Shown: positions 1 through 7,015, counted from the stretch's first letter. The stretch is 12,920 nt of DNA from CAVAWX01 sp963614215 (GCA_963614215.1 CAVECB010000037.1:1-12920); one strand, 5' to 3'. Numbers and translations: made by a program. The notes: generated by a model from the letters alone, not told the origin.

Positions 1-18
1 GGGCTGCCGCTGGTGCCT

Positions 19-47
19 ATTCTAGCCGCCCACACGGGGCCGCGCAA
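19..47 (-). promoter_or_regulatory. Candidate promoter reading out of the left edge
   Basis: On the minus strand TTGCGC (42-47) is followed after exactly 17 bases by TAGAAT (19-24), a plausible sigma-70-type promoter pointing to a gene beyond the left edge. It lies downstream of the transporter stop codon. The -35 box matches TTGACA only partly, and no start codon is visible before the edge, so this is a pattern-based call. Bases 48-159 hold no gene or terminator that I can recognise. Confidence 0.3.
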
Positions 48-159
48 GCAAAATCCGCGTTCGGCACGACGCAACGCAGCAGCGCCGGCAGGCGGCAACG
101 TCGGCGTGAGACTTCACCATCTCATAGAGCTTCACCGGCGCGGCACACCCAGCGCGTCC

Positions 160-1593
160 CTATCCCAAGCCCAGCCAGCTCGTCACGATGGGCACCCACC
201 CCATCACCCAGATGATGGCGATGAGGACCGGGATGCCCCATGCGCACCACAGCTTTGCCCACGCGGGGAATTTCAGCCCGCGCCCGGCGTCGGCCTCGGC
301 CAAAAAGTTCTCCCAGCCCCAGCCCAGCTTGCGCGTGCAAAAGACGACGAAGACAAGCCCGCCCAGCGGCAGGATGTTGTTGGAGATGATGAAGTCCTCG
401 ACGCTTTGGATGTCGCCGATGCCCGGCACCACGGCACCAGACAGCACGTTGAAGCCGAGCGCGCACGGCAGGCTCAAGACGGCCAGCAGGCCGCCGCACA
501 CCACGACGCCTTTCTTGCGCGACCACTCCCAGCGGTCCATCACCCACGAGACGTTGCTCTCGAACACGGCGATGACGGTGGACAGCGCGGCAAAAGACAT
601 GAAGACGAAAAACAGCGCCCCCCACAGCGTGCCGAGCGGCATCTGCCCCAGCACGACGGGCAAGGTCTGAAACACCAGCGACGGCCCGCTCGTCGGGTCC
701 ACGCCATAGGCAAAGCAGCAGGGAAAGATGATGAGGCCGGCCATGACGGCCACGCAGGTGTCGAGGATGACGGTGGTCACGGCCTCGCCCGTCAGGCTGC
801 GCTCGCGCCCGATGCGGCTGCCGAATATCTCCATCGAGCCCATGCCGACCGACAGGGTGAAAAACGCCTGGCCCATGGCCGCGAATGCCGCGTTGCCGAA
901 GCTGGACAGCTGTTCTGCCGGCGTGTCGCCCGCGAAGAGGTGCGAGAAATCGGGCATGAGGTAAAACGACAGGCCATCGCCTGCGCCCGGCAGTGTGACG
1001 GCGCGCACAACCAGTACGAGCATGATGGCAAACAGCGCGAGCATCATCACCTTCGTCACGCGCTCGACGCCCTTTTGCAGGCCGATTGCGCACACAGCGA
1101 CGGCGATGGCCACCGAGACGAGCATCCAAGCCACCATCTCGGAGGGGCTGGCCGTCATGGCAGCGAAGGTCTGCTCGGTAACGGAGGCGTCCACGTTGGT
1201 GAAGGCGCCGCCGGCGAACTTGAATATGTAGGCGATCATCCAGCCGCACACCGTCGTGTAGAACATGAGCAAGACGAACTGGCCGATGATGCCCACCCAA
1301 GAAAACCACTTGAAGCTTTTGCCCGAGGGCAGCACGTGGAAGGCGCGCGCAACGGAACGCTGGCTTGCGCGTCCAACGGCAAACTCCATGATCATGACGG
1401 GCAGACCCATGATGACGAGCGCCACAAGGTACAAGACGATGAATGCCGCGCCGCCGTACTCGCCCGTGATGTAGGGGAAGCGCCAGACGTTGCCCAAGCC
1501 GATGGCGCAGCCCGCCGCCACCATGATGAAGCCCAGCCGGCTGCGGAAATGCTCGCGATCGCCGTCTTGCGCCGTGTGCTGCTCGTGTGCCAT
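160..1593 (-). CDS. Sodium-dependent transporter of the neurotransmitter:sodium symporter (SNF/NSS) family
   Basis: A polytopic inner-membrane protein of 477 residues that probably imports an amino acid with sodium; the substrate is not readable from sequence. The family signature is near the N-terminus at residues 26-41 (AAGCAIGLGNVWRFPY), the segment that in LeuT/MhsT lines the sodium and substrate sites; many hydrophobic segments follow, ending at a short tail (SWLGLG). I chose ATG at 1593 because GAGGAGAAGGG lies about 11 bases upstream and the conserved TM1 begins 20 residues later; the frame is open back to 1710, but that extension is Arg-rich and unlike the family. It follows the GlnR-like regulator after 197 bp on the same strand, which suggests nitrogen-linked uptake (inference). 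The long plus-strand reading frame opposite is a GC-driven shadow. Confidence 0.93.
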   Translation of the reverse strand: MAHEQHTAQDGDREHFRSRLGFIMVAAGCAIGLGNVWRFPYITGEYGGAAFIVLYLVALVIMGLPVMIMEFAVGRASQRSVARAFHVLPSGKSFKWFSWVGIIGQFVLLMFYTTVCGWMIAYIFKFAGGAFTNVDASVTEQTFAAMTASPSEMVAWMLVSVAIAVAVCAIGLQKGVERVTKVMMLALFAIMLVLVVRAVTLPGAGDGLSFYLMPDFSHLFAGDTPAEQLSSFGNAAFAAMGQAFFTLSVGMGSMEIFGSRIGRERSLTGEAVTTVILDTCVAVMAGLIIFPCCFAYGVDPTSGPSLVFQTLPVVLGQMPLGTLWGALFFVFMSFAALSTVIAVFESNVSWVMDRWEWSRKKGVVVCGGLLAVLSLPCALGFNVLSGAVVPGIGDIQSVEDFIISNNILPLGGLVFVVFCTRKLGWGWENFLAEADAGRGLKFPAWAKLWCAWGIPVLIAIIWVMGWVPIVTSWLGLG

Positions 1594-1790
1594 CTCGTCT
1601 GTGCCCTTCTCCTCGTGAAACCCCGTATGCGCCCCACGGGGCGCGTCAATGCGTGCAACCATGCGCGGATGCGTGCGGGCACGGATACGTGCAGGCACGC
1701 GCCCCGTCAAAGCGGCGGGGCGGCCGCGTGCGAAACCGCGCGCATCAACCGCGCATCAACCGTGCGCGAAAACAACGAGGGGATTTTCGC
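1594..1790 (-). promoter_or_regulatory. Leader/regulatory region before the transporter, with hairpins and 11-bp direct repeats
   Basis: No gene here. Three structures are visible. Two tandem copies of an 11-base unit lie at 1740-1761, reading GGTTGATGCGC on the minus strand. A stem-loop spans 1695-1731: outer arms GCACG/CGTGC, inner arms CGCCCCG/CGGGGCG, with a four-base bulge. A compact GCGCCCC/GGGGCGC hairpin lies at 1629-1644, about 36 bases before the start codon. Neither hairpin is followed by a T-run on the minus strand, so neither is a standard intrinsic terminator. Direct repeats with about one-turn spacing are what OmpR-family regulators bind, so a site for the neighbouring regulator is possible (inference). 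Confidence 0.4.
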
Positions 1791-2465
1791 CTACATACTC
1801 CACATATAGCCGACGCCGCGCACGGTTTCCAGTCGAACGGCAAGCTGGGTGCCGAGTTTGGCGCGCACGCGGCGCACATGCACGTCTACGGTGCGCGACC
1901 CGCCGTAGTAGTCGAAGCCCCACACGCGCGAGAGCAGCACGTCGCGGGAAAACACGTGGCCGGGATGCGTGACGAGGAAGGCGAGCAGCGCGTATTCCAG
2001 ATAGGTGAAGTCCACCGGCTCGCCGTCCACCTTCACCTGGTAGGTGGACAGGTTGATGGACATGCCGTCGACGGAGATGTGGTCGCTTGCCGCGCTGGAC
2101 TGACCAGGCCACAGCAGGCGACGCAGGCGCAGACCCAGCTCGTCGGGGTCGGGCGGGGAGACGATGAAGTCGGCGCGGCCGGAGGCGGGCAGGCGCAGGT
2201 GCGTCAGGCAATCGCGCGGCACGGAAAACAGGGCGGCCAGGTCCGGGTGCTCGTCGAGCAGCTTCTCGACGGCGACGGTGGCCTTCTCGAGCGTCTGCGC
2301 AGACACCGCGCACACGAGACAGTCCACCTGGGCGGCCACGGCTTCCATTTCCGCGGCGTGGCACGTGGAAAAACCCGCATCAAGCGCGGCGACGGCGCCC
2401 GCGTACGGTGCGGCGCTGGCCTCGCTGCCGTGCACCAGGGCGACTTGCTTGCGTTGTCCGTCCAT
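1791..2465 (-). CDS. GlnR-like orphan OmpR-family winged-helix transcriptional regulator
   Basis: A 224-residue DNA-binding regulator, probably of nitrogen genes. Residues about 125-222 form an OmpR/PhoB winged helix; the stretch WGFDYYGGSRTVDVHVRRVR closely resembles the recognition-helix region of actinobacterial GlnR as I remember it. The N-terminal part (1 to about 120) looks like a receiver that has lost its phosphorylation site: where beta-3 normally ends in the acceptor Asp the sequence is DCLVCAVS, putting Ala at 53, and the beta-1 acidic pair is replaced by His12-Gly13. No kinase is adjacent. This fits GlnR-type regulators, which work without phosphorylation. ATG 2465 has AAGGAAGGGGAG 8 bases upstream. 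The gene starts 30 bp after glnA on the same strand, so co-transcription is likely. GlnR is a family-level call; another orphan OmpR regulator remains possible. Confidence 0.88.
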   Translation of the reverse strand: MDGQRKQVALVHGSEASAAPYAGAVAALDAGFSTCHAAEMEAVAAQVDCLVCAVSAQTLEKATVAVEKLLDEHPDLAALFSVPRDCLTHLRLPASGRADFIVSPPDPDELGLRLRRLLWPGQSSAASDHISVDGMSINLSTYQVKVDGEPVDFTYLEYALLAFLVTHPGHVFSRDVLLSRVWGFDYYGGSRTVDVHVRRVRAKLGTQLAVRLETVRGVGYMWSM

Positions 2466-2495
2466 GTCCGCTTCTCCCCTTCCTTAAAAAACCCT

Positions 2496-3839
2496 CTAGA
2501 GCCTCGGATAGAGCTGGTCGAGCTCGAAGGGGGTGACCTGGGCGCGATAGCCCTCCCAGGTGGCGCGCTTGTTGGCCACGATGTAGCGGTGCATGTCCTC
2601 ACCGAGCACTTCTTTCATCAGCTGCGATCCCTCGAAAGCGTCGATGGCCTGGCCGAGGTCTTGGGGCAGCAGCTCGAAGCCCGCCGCCTTCAGCTCGCCT
2701 GCCGTCATCGAGGAGATGTCCGCCTCGTTTTGCGCGGGCAGCTCCAGGCCGTCCTCGATGCCCTTCAGCCCGGCGCCCAGCAGCACGGCGAAGGTGAGGT
2801 AGGGGTTGCAGGCAGAATCGGGGCTGCGCAGCTCGAAGCGCGCCGAGGCCGCCTTGCCCGGCTTGTAGCTGGGCACGCGCACGAGGGCGCTGCGGTCGTG
2901 GCCGCCCCAGTTCACGCAGGTGGGTGCTTCGTATCCGGGCACGAAGCGCTTGTAGGAGTTCGCGAACTGATTGGTGACAAGCGTGTACTCGGGCGCATAC
3001 GCCAGCAAGCCCGCCAGATAGTGCTTGGCCAGCTCGGACAGGCCTAGGCCCAGCGGGTCGGCCGCGTCGTAGAAGACGTTTTCGCCGTCTGCGAACAGCG
3101 ACTGGTGCACGTGCATGCCCGAACCCGGCTCGTCGGCAAGCGGCTTGGGCATGAAGCTCGCGTAGACGCCGTGGCGCGCGGCCACCTCTTTCACCACAAG
3201 GCGATAGGTCATCACCGCGTCGGCCATGGATAGCGCATCGGAAAAGCGCAGGTCGATTTCTTGCTGGCTCGGGGCTATCTCGTGATGCGAATACTCGACG
3301 GGTATACCCATCTTCTCTAGGGTGAGTATCGTGTCGCGGCGCAGGTCCGAGCCGGAATCGAGCGGCGTGAGGTCGAAGTAGCCGCCCCGGTCGATGGGCA
3401 CGGGCGCGTTGTCGTCTTCGAAATAGAAGTACTCGACCTCAGGCCCTACGTTGAACTCGTAGCCCGCTTCGGCGGCCTTCTTCAACATGCGGCGCAAAAC
3501 AAAGCGCGGGTCGCCGTCGAAGGGCGCACCGCCCGGGCGATAGATAGAGCAAAACATGCGCGCCACGCCGTCGGTGGAGGGGCGCCAGGGCAAGACCTGG
3601 AAGGTGGAGGCGTCGGGCACGGCCAGCATGTCGCTTTCGGTCTCGCGCGCAAAGCCCTCGATGGATGCGCCGTCAAAGCCCATGCCCTCGTCGAAGGCGG
3701 CTTCAAGCTCGCTGGGGGTGATGGCAAAGGACTTCATCTGACCGAGCACATCGGTGAACCACAGGCGGATGAAGTGGATGTTGCGCTCGTGGACGCTTTT
3801 CAGCACGTAATCGCGGTCTGCCGCGTTGGATTCAAACAT
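2496..3839 (-). CDS. glnA: Glutamine synthetase type I (short, GSI-alpha form)
   Basis: Cytosolic enzyme that makes glutamine from glutamate, ammonia and ATP. The 447 residues match the usual length of GSI-alpha. Conserved blocks in order: FDGASIEGF (55-63) with Arg65, the position matching the feedback-inhibition Arg62 of Bacillus GS; GPEVEYFYFE; HHEIAPSQQEIDLRF; PGSGMHVHQSL; NSYKRFVPGYEAP; and ELRSPDSACNPYLTF. The adenylylation loop with its NLYDLP motif, typical of GSI-beta, is absent, so control by adenylylation is unlikely. ATG 3839 begins MFESNAADRDYVL, where family members start; the upstream open frame to 4118 translates the tandem-repeat region and is not conserved-looking. The ribosome site is not ideal (AAAGG 12 bases or GAGG 2 bases upstream). 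A GlnR-like gene follows at once, and a dyad lies 85-102 bases upstream. Confidence 0.97.
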   Translation of the reverse strand: MFESNAADRDYVLKSVHERNIHFIRLWFTDVLGQMKSFAITPSELEAAFDEGMGFDGASIEGFARETESDMLAVPDASTFQVLPWRPSTDGVARMFCSIYRPGGAPFDGDPRFVLRRMLKKAAEAGYEFNVGPEVEYFYFEDDNAPVPIDRGGYFDLTPLDSGSDLRRDTILTLEKMGIPVEYSHHEIAPSQQEIDLRFSDALSMADAVMTYRLVVKEVAARHGVYASFMPKPLADEPGSGMHVHQSLFADGENVFYDAADPLGLGLSELAKHYLAGLLAYAPEYTLVTNQFANSYKRFVPGYEAPTCVNWGGHDRSALVRVPSYKPGKAASARFELRSPDSACNPYLTFAVLLGAGLKGIEDGLELPAQNEADISSMTAGELKAAGFELLPQDLGQAIDAFEGSQLMKEVLGEDMHRYIVANKRATWEGYRAQVTPFELDQLYPRL

Positions 3840-3923
3840 TGCCTCGCCGGACCTTTCTGTTGCACGATGCGAGAAAACTACCATGACCCGCACGGGACAC
3901 GACCTGAAAAAGTACCGCGTCCA

Positions 3924-3941
3924 TGTAAACGGCAGGTTACA
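3924..3941. promoter_or_regulatory. Putative operator, TGTAA-N8-TTACA, upstream of glnA
   Basis: A perfect 5+5 base inverted repeat with an 8-base spacer sits 85-102 bases before the glnA start. It resembles the Firmicutes GlnR/TnrA site TGTNA-N7-TNACA but its spacer is one base longer. Read on the minus strand, GTAAC and TTTAC are 11 bases apart, which recalls the spacing of actinobacterial GlnR half-sites but matches that consensus weakly. The AT-rich dyad stands out in a GC-rich intergenic region. The binding protein is unknown; the adjacent GlnR-like regulator is the natural candidate (inference). Confidence 0.42.
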
Positions 3942-4005
3942 CGCAAGGCACGTCTGCAGGCCCGTCAACGAATTCGCCCGCGGTGCCGCTTGCGCACCCC
4001 CCCCT

Positions 4006-4101
4006 GTCGGCACGCCCGCCCACGACACCGCCTGCACCCTCGTCGGCACGCCCGCCCACGACACCGCCTGCATCCTCGTCGCACGCTCGCCTGCGGTGCC
4101 G
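4006..4101. repeat. 36-bp tandem repeat, two copies plus a decayed third
   Basis: Bases 4006-4041 and 4042-4077 are 36-base units beginning GTCGGCACGCCCGCC that differ at a single position (C or T, six bases from the unit's end). A degenerate partial copy begins at 4078 with GTCGCACGC. A run of eight C lies just before the array at 3997-4004. The units are directly abutting with no spacers, so this is not a CRISPR array. It lies between divergent glnA and the iron-sulfur gene, about 50 bases upstream of the latter's -10 box. The period is a multiple of three, but no plausible protein uses it. Confidence 0.75.
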
Positions 4102-4137
4102 CGCGTAAAAGAGGGCACGCAGTTCGCGCGCAGGCTC

Positions 4138-4143
4138 TATACT
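4138..4143 (+). promoter_or_regulatory. -10 box (TATACT) of a probably leaderless promoter
   Basis: TATACT ends 7 bases before the A of the ATG at 4151, which is where transcription would be expected to start. No Shine-Dalgarno sequence lies in the preceding bases (CTATACTCTCGCGCATG). The mRNA may therefore begin at the start codon itself. No good -35 box is visible at 16-18 bases upstream (4115-4120 is GCACGC). Confidence 0.5.
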
Positions 4144-4150
4144 CTCGCGC

Positions 4151-5296
4151 ATGGCAAAAATCGACCAGATAGAAGCGGTAAGCGACAAACTCGCCGAGAC
4201 AACCATCAAAGTGCTGCCGCGTCGCTGCCTTTATATGCGCAACTGGAACTCGAAGTGCCGCGCGTGCCTAAACGCATGCCACCACGAGGCGATACAGCGC
4301 ATGGTGGGCCGCATCGAGATAGACGACACCGCGTGCACCGATTGCGGAGCGTGCGTATCGGTGTGCCCCACCTCGACCATGCTCAGCTCGGCACCGGATG
4401 CGGGTTCCATCGTGAAGAGCGCGCAGGCCTCGGCGGCCGCCTGCGGGGGCAACGCCTTGTTCATGTGCGCGCGCGACGCGGCTTCGACCAGCATCGACAC
4501 GAGCCGCGTGGTCGTGCTGCCGTGCCTGGACTACCTCGACGAATACCTGCTCGCGGGCCTTTTCGCCTACGGGGTGAAGGCCGCAACCCTCATGCGACTA
4601 GGCTGCGGGGAATGCGAGCTGAACGGGCCGGCGCCGCGCTTCGAGCAGATGATAGGCGAGCTGCGCGAGCTGTTCGAGCTATGGGGCGTCGAGGGCACCT
4701 TGCGTCTGACGAAAAAGGTCCCCGAGGCACTCGTGGTGAAGCACCAGGAGCGCGTGGCCAGCGTGGGCCAGGTGGGGCGCCGCGACGCGTTTAAAGACGC
4801 AGGCAACCAGATCGCAGGCTTCATCACCCAGGTCGTGGGCGAGGAAGTGGACAAATACGCCGGCCAGGCGCCGAAAAAAAAGAGCGGCGAGCGCGTGCTC
4901 GTGCGCATGGAGGAGCGCTTCGACGTGGGCACCTATCGCTCGGCGCGGCTGCTGAAAATGCTCGACCGCATCGGGACGCGCCCGCGCGGCATGCACGTGG
5001 ACAGCCGTTTTTGGGCCGACCTGTCCATCGACGAGTCGCGCTGCCGCTATTGCGGGATGTGCGCCCAAAACTGCATCACGCGCGCGCTGCGTTTTGCCCA
5101 AGACGATGAAAAGCAGGGCACGCTCATCTTCCAGCCCGCGAAATGCGTCGGCTGCCGGCTGTGCCACGACGCATGCCTGTCGCATGCCATGGTCTACAGC
5201 ACGACGGTGAAGGCCGACGACCTCGACGAGGGCGTGGTGAAGGTGCTCTACGAGGACAAAAAAGACCCGCTGCTGAACCCGCTTTTGCCGAGGTAG
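4151..5296 (+). CDS. Ferredoxin-like protein with four predicted [4Fe-4S] sites
   Basis: A cytoplasmic electron-transfer protein of 381 residues with no signal peptide or membrane segment. The N-terminal cysteine set is Cys26-X9-Cys36-X2-Cys39-X3-Cys43, then a standard Cys62-X2-Cys65-X2-Cys68-X3-Cys72-Pro ferredoxin motif. A middle part has Cys98, Cys106, Cys125 (VVVLPCLDYLD) and Cys152-X2-Cys155 (LGCGECE), a layout that recalls MvhD/FrhD-type delta-subunit domains (weak similarity by eye). The C-terminus holds two more motifs: Cys298-X2-Cys301-X2-Cys304-X3-Cys308 and Cys332-X2-Cys335-X2-Cys338-X3-Cys342. The redox partner is unknown and no oxidoreductase subunit is adjacent. It is divergent from glnA and ends 13 bp from the convergent rsmJ-like gene, with no room for a hairpin terminator. 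The start rests on the leaderless promoter pattern. Confidence 0.85.
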   Translation: MAKIDQIEAVSDKLAETTIKVLPRRCLYMRNWNSKCRACLNACHHEAIQRMVGRIEIDDTACTDCGACVSVCPTSTMLSSAPDAGSIVKSAQASAAACGGNALFMCARDAASTSIDTSRVVVLPCLDYLDEYLLAGLFAYGVKAATLMRLGCGECELNGPAPRFEQMIGELRELFELWGVEGTLRLTKKVPEALVVKHQERVASVGQVGRRDAFKDAGNQIAGFITQVVGEEVDKYAGQAPKKKSGERVLVRMEERFDVGTYRSARLLKMLDRIGTRPRGMHVDSRFWADLSIDESRCRYCGMCAQNCITRALRFAQDDEKQGTLIFQPAKCVGCRLCHDACLSHAMVYSTTVKADDLDEGVVKVLYEDKKDPLLNPLLPR

Positions 5297-5309
5297 CGCA
5301 CGCGAGTGC

Positions 5310-5996
5310 TCAGGCGCACACGTAGCAGTCGTAGCGTATGGCCTTGCCAGATATGGAATAGTCGGGTTTCTCGCCGGCAAGGGGTGCGCCTTTGGCCGGA
5401 CGCTTCACCACGACCTTTCTCGGGTGGGCGGCACGCGCGGCGCAAAGCAGCGCCCCCTCGTCGTCGCAGGGGCGCTCCAAACGTTGCAAGAGCTGGAATT
5501 TCTTTTTCACCGCGGCGCTTTTTTCCCGCGCGGGAAACATCGGGTCGAGCAAGACGACGTCTGGCGGCGCGGGCAGGGTGGCCAGCGCGGGGATGCTGTC
5601 TTGCTCGTGCAGGCGCATACGCGAGGCGGCTTCGCGCGAGGCGGGGTCGACAAGCGCCCGTGCGAGCGCATCGGACAGCAGCGCGGCGATTGTGGAGTCA
5701 CGCTCGTAGAGGTCTACCGTAAAGCCGGCCGAGGCCAAAAGAAAGGCGTCTTCGCCCAGGCCTGCCGTCGCGTCGAGCACCGTCAGTGGCGCGGATGCGT
5801 TTTTTAGCTTCGACGCGCGCACCACAAGTTCGCGAGACACGGCATGCGGCGCGGCGCGGCGGGCAAGCGAGGAGAAGTCGGCACGCAGGCAAAGCGTGCC
5901 GTCCGTGAGGAAAAGCCCGCGCTCGTCGCGGGCAAGGTAGGGGGCGGCGCCCGCCTCGACACCCATCTCCTTGCTGCCTGCCGCCGCAACCGACAT
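5310..5996 (-). CDS. rsmJ: RsmJ-like 16S rRNA (guanine-N2)-methyltransferase
   Basis: A 228-residue SAM-dependent methyltransferase. The SAM-binding motif is DATAGLGEDAF at 75-85. The hallmark LDPMFPAREKSAAVKKKFQ corresponds to LDPMFPHKQKSALVKK in E. coli RsmJ (from memory), which methylates G1516 of 16S rRNA. A later VVVKRPAKGAPLAG block also matches that family. I place the start at ATG 5996 because AGGG lies six bases upstream, inside the spacer after the cysK stop, and because earlier in-frame codons overlap cysK. ATG 5966 is an alternative. It follows cysK by 7 bp, so the two are probably co-transcribed although their functions are unrelated. Family membership is well supported; the exact target base is inferred. 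Confidence 0.85.
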   Translation of the reverse strand: MSVAAAGSKEMGVEAGAAPYLARDERGLFLTDGTLCLRADFSSLARRAAPHAVSRELVVRASKLKNASAPLTVLDATAGLGEDAFLLASAGFTVDLYERDSTIAALLSDALARALVDPASREAASRMRLHEQDSIPALATLPAPPDVVLLDPMFPAREKSAAVKKKFQLLQRLERPCDDEGALLCAARAAHPRKVVVKRPAKGAPLAGEKPDYSISGKAIRYDCYVCA

Positions 5997-6003
5997 GCAG
6001 ACC

Positions 6004-6918
6004 CTAGTCGCCGAAGTCGAGCATGGAAAGGTAGCGCTCGCCGGTATCGGGCAGCACGGCCACGATGTTCTTGCCCGCAAACTCGTCGCGCTCGCTCAAG
6101 CGCGCGGCGGCCTCGGCGGCGGCACCGGCCGAGATGCCGACGAAGATGCCCTGCTCGCGCGCGAGGCGCTTCTGGCGCTCCATGGCGTCTGCCGAGGAGA
6201 TGTGCACAATCTCGTCGTAGAGGTCTTGGTCGAGGATGTCGGGGATGAAGCCCGGCATGATGCCCTGAATTTTATGCGGGGCGTTCTCGCCGCCTTCCAG
6301 TATGCGCGACTCGTCGGGCTCGATGGCAAAAAGCTTCACATCCGGGTCTTGCTCGCGCAGGTACTTGCCCACGCCCGTCAAGGTGCCGCCCGTGCCGACG
6401 CCTGCCACGAAGGCCGCGACCTCGCCGTCCGTGTCGCGCCAAATCTCCGGGCCGGTCGTCTTGTAGTGAGCCTCGACGTTCACCTCGTTTGTGAATTGGC
6501 CGGGCGCGAAGCTGTTGGGCGTGGCCGCGAGCAGCTTGGCGGCCTCCTCGTTTGCCAGGGGCACGCCGCCGTCCACGAGGCGCAGCTCGGCGCCGTAGGC
6601 CTGGATGAGCTTGCGACGCTCGACAGACATGGTGTTGGGCATGAAGATGATGGTCTTCAGGCCGTAGGCCGCACCGATCATGGCCAGCCCGACGCCGGTG
6701 TTGCCCGAGGTGGACTCGATGATGACGGTGTCGGAGTCGATCGCACCCTTCTCCAGCCCGTCGTCGATGATGGCCTTTGCGATGCGGTCTTTCACCGAGC
6801 CGCCGGGGTTCGTGTACTCCAGCTTGCCGTAGACGTCTGCCTTGCCCCCCACCTCGAGTTTCACGAGCGGCGTGTTGCCGATCAGCTCGTCGATGCGCAT
6901 GAGCGCTTTCACTGCCAT
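6004..6918 (-). CDS. cysK: Cysteine synthase (O-acetylserine sulfhydrylase)
   Basis: A PLP enzyme that makes L-cysteine from O-acetylserine and sulfide in the cytosol. The 304 residues match the family's length of about 310. Visible motifs: IGNTPLVKL (13-21); the PLP lysine Lys43 in NPGGSVKDR; the substrate loop STSGNTG (69-75); the PLP phosphate loop GVGTGGTLTG; and PDTGERYLS near the C-terminus. ATG 6918 is preceded by AAGGAAGGGTG and begins MAVKALMRIDELIGNTPLVKL, the normal family start. The frame is open upstream to 7044, but that part covers the promoter and leader. No cysE, the usual partner, is in the window. It has its own promoter after fbp and probably carries the rsmJ-like gene behind it. 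Confidence 0.96.
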   Translation of the reverse strand: MAVKALMRIDELIGNTPLVKLEVGGKADVYGKLEYTNPGGSVKDRIAKAIIDDGLEKGAIDSDTVIIESTSGNTGVGLAMIGAAYGLKTIIFMPNTMSVERRKLIQAYGAELRLVDGGVPLANEEAAKLLAATPNSFAPGQFTNEVNVEAHYKTTGPEIWRDTDGEVAAFVAGVGTGGTLTGVGKYLREQDPDVKLFAIEPDESRILEGGENAPHKIQGIMPGFIPDILDQDLYDEIVHISSADAMERQKRLAREQGIFVGISAGAAAEAAARLSERDEFAGKNIVAVLPDTGERYLSMLDFGD

Positions 6919-6973
6919 GTTTTTCACCCTTCCTTTGTGTGTGGCGTCGCGCACGCGGGCCGAGTCGAGTGCC

Positions 6974-7010
6974 GCATGCGCCCTTCGGCCTCTCTTCGCC
7001 GAAAGCATGC
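6974..7010 (-). promoter_or_regulatory. Stem-loop at the 5' end of the cysK leader
   Basis: The predicted leader starts near 7009 and can fold: GCATGC (7005-7010) pairs with GCATGC (6974-6979), and TTCGGC pairs with GCCGAA (6984-6989 with 6998-7003), with a small asymmetric internal loop. It lies at the very 5' end of the transcript and leaves about 55 bases before the start codon. It could stabilise the mRNA. I see no T-run that would make it an attenuator, and no known riboswitch pattern. Confidence 0.35.
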
Positions 7011-7015
7011 CGCGC

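Noticed and set aside
1629..1731. Intrinsic terminator between regulator and transporter
   Set aside because: Two GC hairpins are present but no T-run follows either on the minus strand.
13..1809. 598-residue plus-strand open frame
   Set aside because: It lies opposite the transporter and is rich in His, Arg, Ala, Gly and Asp with no domain; a GC-rich antisense shadow.
1587..3047. 486-residue plus-strand open frame over the regulator and glnA
   Set aside because: Antisense to two well-recognised genes; no motif of its own.
4006..4101. CRISPR array
   Set aside because: Only two full copies, directly joined, with no spacers and no cas genes.
3840..4118. 93-residue N-terminal extension of glnA
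   Set aside because: It translates the 36-bp repeats and the operator region; glutamine synthetases start at the MFESN position.
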